Source: Planctomycetaceae bacterium
GTDB taxonomy: Bacteria; Planctomycetota; Planctomycetia; Planctomycetales; Planctomycetaceae
Direction of reading: 5' to 3'
Assembly: GCA_003445035.1 (NCBI GenBank)
Contig: DLVV01000279.1
Span: 769 to 9,612 of the forward strand
Length of the DNA stretch: 8,844 nt
The translations under genes were made by a program, and so were the position numbers. The notes beneath the pieces were generated by a model. That model was given only the letters and a program-made list of their open reading frames with translations. It ran no database searches and was not told where the DNA came from. This document shows positions 7,034-8,844 of the stretch, piece by piece. Every line of letters begins with the position of its first letter. Positions within the stretch are counted from its first letter, which is position 1.

Positions 7034-8827
7034 TCACTCGTAGCGCAGGGCCTGGACAGGGTGGAGTTTGGCGGCACGGCGTGCGGGCAGAATGCTCGCC
7101 AGCACGGCGATGGCGATGGCTCCCAGGGCGACCCAACTGACGGTCAGCGGATTGACCGCAGTGGGAATCTCGGGGAAGTAGTAGATGGTCTCGTCAAAGA
7201 CCTTTCTTCCCAGCATCCACGTGATCCCGTTTTCGATCTGGTTGATGTAGTGGACAAAGACCAGGCCCAGCAGCACGCCGACCCCGCTGCCGACGACGCC
7301 CAGGGCCAGGCCGTAGCCGAGAAAGATGGACATGATGCCGCGGCGGCTGGCGCCCAGGGCCTTGAGAATGCCGATATCGCGAGTCTTCTCGACGACGATC
7401 ATGTAGAAGATGGCCAGGATGCCGAATCCGGCAACGGCGATGATCAGGAACAGGAGGATATTGAGGATACCGGTTTCGAGTTCGACGGCGGCCAGCAGCG
7501 GCCCCTGTTTCTGCTGCCAGGTGCGGACCGAATAGATGTGGGCGGGGAAAGCGGCCCGCAGACGTTCGACGACCGTCTCGGCGTCCTCGAAGTCCGTCAG
7601 CTTGACCTGGATTGACGTGACCGCACGGTCTCCGGTGGAGGGATCGATCATGCCGCGGGTCTGCTGGAGTTCCTCGAGATTGCAGAAGACGAGGTTCGAG
7701 TCGTATTCGCTCATGCCGCTTTTGAACACGTCGACCACCGTGGCGGTGAAGTGCCGGGGTTCGGGGGGGCGTCCGGCTGACACGGTGGTGATGCGGACAT
7801 CCTCGCCGGAGAGCACCATCCGCTCGATCCGGATCTCACCCGTCTTCTTGTCCTCGATCGGGAACTCGATCAGTCCTGCCCCCAGGTAGACCCGAGCCGG
7901 CAGGGGATCGGACGGATCGATGATATCGCTGTCGGGGCTGGAGAAATCTCTGGCCGGTGGCGGGATCGTCTCGAAGCTGGGAGGAGGCGTCAGCGGGCTG
8001 GGTTGTGAGTCGGGTGGGGTGTTGAGATCGGGCGGTGTGGGTTGCGGTGTGAATTGTGTGCCGCCGGCGGGGACGATGTCCTGGGGCTGGTTCCATTCGA
8101 GGCGTCGTCGCTCGAGTTCGACGATCACACGGCGGTGTTCACGTGCATCGGCGGTCAGGTTCCACGACGGTCGTGGCACGGGCAGTTGCAGGGCCAGCAG
8201 TTGACCATCCCGGATGATGTCCAGGTCGATGGCCTTTCGATCGACGGCGTTCTTCAGACGCGAGGCGAGTTCCTGGGTGTCCTGGACAGCGGTTCCGTTG
8301 CAGCCGGTGATCCGATCTCCGGCGTGGATGCCTCCGGTGTCGGCGGGGCTTCCGGAGAGGACTCCAGCGACACGGCAACCGGTGTCGGCATCATCCTCGA
8401 GAGCCAATCCCATGCGTCGCCCGGAGGTGAAGGAAGTGAGATTGGTGACCAGGGGGCTGACGGCCCCCTTGGTCTCGGGGTCGATCCCGATCAGGGTGAT
8501 CGGTCGAGTGATCACCTGGCCGCGGTACTTGAAGCTGATCATCCCGTAGACTTCGACCGTCGCCGTCATCGCCTCGACGTAGTTTCCGGCGACCTCCTGG
8601 ATTTCCTGCATCCGGGCGGCGGCATCGGGGTCGCCGTCGAGCGTGTGGGTTTCGACGACGATGTCGGCCAGGATTCCGTGGATCCGTTCCCGCATCTCGG
8701 TGGCGAACCCGGCCATCACGCTGTTGACCACGATCATGGTGGCCACACCGAGCATCACGCTGACGATGCTGGCCATCGCGATCCAGCGGGTCCGCAGGTA
8801 GCGGAGGCAGAGCTGGAGCTTGTACAT
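7034..8827 (-). CDS. LolC/LolE-type FtsX family permease with inserted PDZ-like domain
   Basis: The 597-residue product is an inner-membrane permease of the FtsX/MacB superfamily, roughly 200 residues longer than E. coli LolC (about 400). Layout: TM1 at about 17-38; a long extracytoplasmic region; then TM2 (452-479), TM3 (500-526) and TM4 (562-582). The family landmarks EKTRDIGILKALGAS (480-494) after TM2 and the C-terminal ILPARRAAKLHPVQALRYE (579-597) are typical of LolC/E. Within the extracytoplasmic region, residues about 138-215 read as a PDZ domain (GVLSGSPADTGGIHAGDRI, 155-173, plus a paired helix LASRLKNAV). Residues about 247-308 form a proline-rich linker, and the MacB-like core resumes from about 310. 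ATG 8827 has AAGGGA 5 nt upstream. It precedes and probably shares a transcript with the ATPase gene. A lipoprotein-release role is inferred from family; another substrate is possible. Confidence 0.9.
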   Translation of the reverse strand: MYKLQLCLRYLRTRWIAMASIVSVMLGVATMIVVNSVMAGFATEMRERIHGILADIVVETHTLDGDPDAAARMQEIQEVAGNYVEAMTATVEVYGMISFKYRGQVITRPITLIGIDPETKGAVSPLVTNLTSFTSGRRMGLALEDDADTGCRVAGVLSGSPADTGGIHAGDRITGCNGTAVQDTQELASRLKNAVDRKAIDLDIIRDGQLLALQLPVPRPSWNLTADAREHRRVIVELERRRLEWNQPQDIVPAGGTQFTPQPTPPDLNTPPDSQPSPLTPPPSFETIPPPARDFSSPDSDIIDPSDPLPARVYLGAGLIEFPIEDKKTGEIRIERMVLSGEDVRITTVSAGRPPEPRHFTATVVDVFKSGMSEYDSNLVFCNLEELQQTRGMIDPSTGDRAVTSIQVKLTDFEDAETVVERLRAAFPAHIYSVRTWQQKQGPLLAAVELETGILNILLFLIIAVAGFGILAIFYMIVVEKTRDIGILKALGASRRGIMSIFLGYGLALGVVGSGVGVLLGLVFVHYINQIENGITWMLGRKVFDETIYYFPEIPTAVNPLTVSWVALGAIAIAVLASILPARRAAKLHPVQALRYE

Positions 8828-8832
8828 GGCAG

Positions 8833-8838
8833 TCCCTT
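8833..8838 (-). promoter_or_regulatory. Ribosome binding site of the permease gene
   Basis: AAGGGA on the minus strand lies 5 nt before ATG 8827 and supports that start. Only 17 nt of upstream sequence are present, so the promoter or any preceding operon gene is outside the window. Confidence 0.55.
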
Positions 8839-8844
8839 GCCGTT

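Noticed and set aside
7015..7077. Upstream ATG start for the ABC ATPase at 7077
   Set aside because: It would overlap the conserved C-terminus of the permease by 44 nt, while GTG 7014 has a good ribosome site at proper spacing.

Overview
The window is a G+C-rich stretch of bacterial chromosome carrying seven complete protein genes. All seven lie on the minus strand, so they read from high to low coordinates. No RNA gene, mobile element, CRISPR array or phage signature is visible. The combination of a LolC/E-type permease with an inserted PDZ domain, secreted proteins of unknown function including one with a YHS/TRASH-like cysteine cluster, and an archaeal-looking IlvE suggests a planctomycete or a close relative. 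That assignment is an inference from gene content, not a marker-gene result.

In transcription order: (1) 8827-7034, a four-helix FtsX/LolC/E-type permease with a PDZ-like domain and a proline-rich linker in its large extracytoplasmic region. (2) 7014-6172, its ATPase partner of the LolD/MacB type, starting at a GTG 19 nt after the permease stop; these two form a clear operon and one export or lipoprotein-release complex. (3) 6069-5209, a fold-type IV branched-chain amino acid aminotransferase (IlvE). (4) 5125-4319, a secreted protein with a predicted beta-rich body and a C-terminal YHS/TRASH-like metal-binding motif. (5) 4228-3044, a fold-type I DegT/DnrJ/EryC1/StrS sugar aminotransferase with no other sugar genes beside it. 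(6) 2883-1210, a secreted helical-repeat (TPR-like) protein of unknown function. (7) 1151-36, RlmN, the radical-SAM 23S rRNA/tRNA adenine-C2 methyltransferase.

Genes 2 to 7 are separated by gaps of 58 to 160 nt, several of which hold G+C-rich hairpins without U-tracts. These genes may be separate transcription units, and they do not form one obvious pathway. The clearest hairpin is a perfect 8-bp stem with a tetraloop just behind ilvE (5179-5198). The 5' leader of the TPR-like gene contains two mutually exclusive pairings, one of which reaches the ribosome binding site. No stretch longer than 300 bases lacks a gene.

Most of the window is ordinary core and housekeeping content. The best candidate for something little described is the permease with a PDZ domain built into its extracytoplasmic core, followed by the secreted cysteine-cluster protein. 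I do not see convincing evidence of a wholly new multi-gene system.
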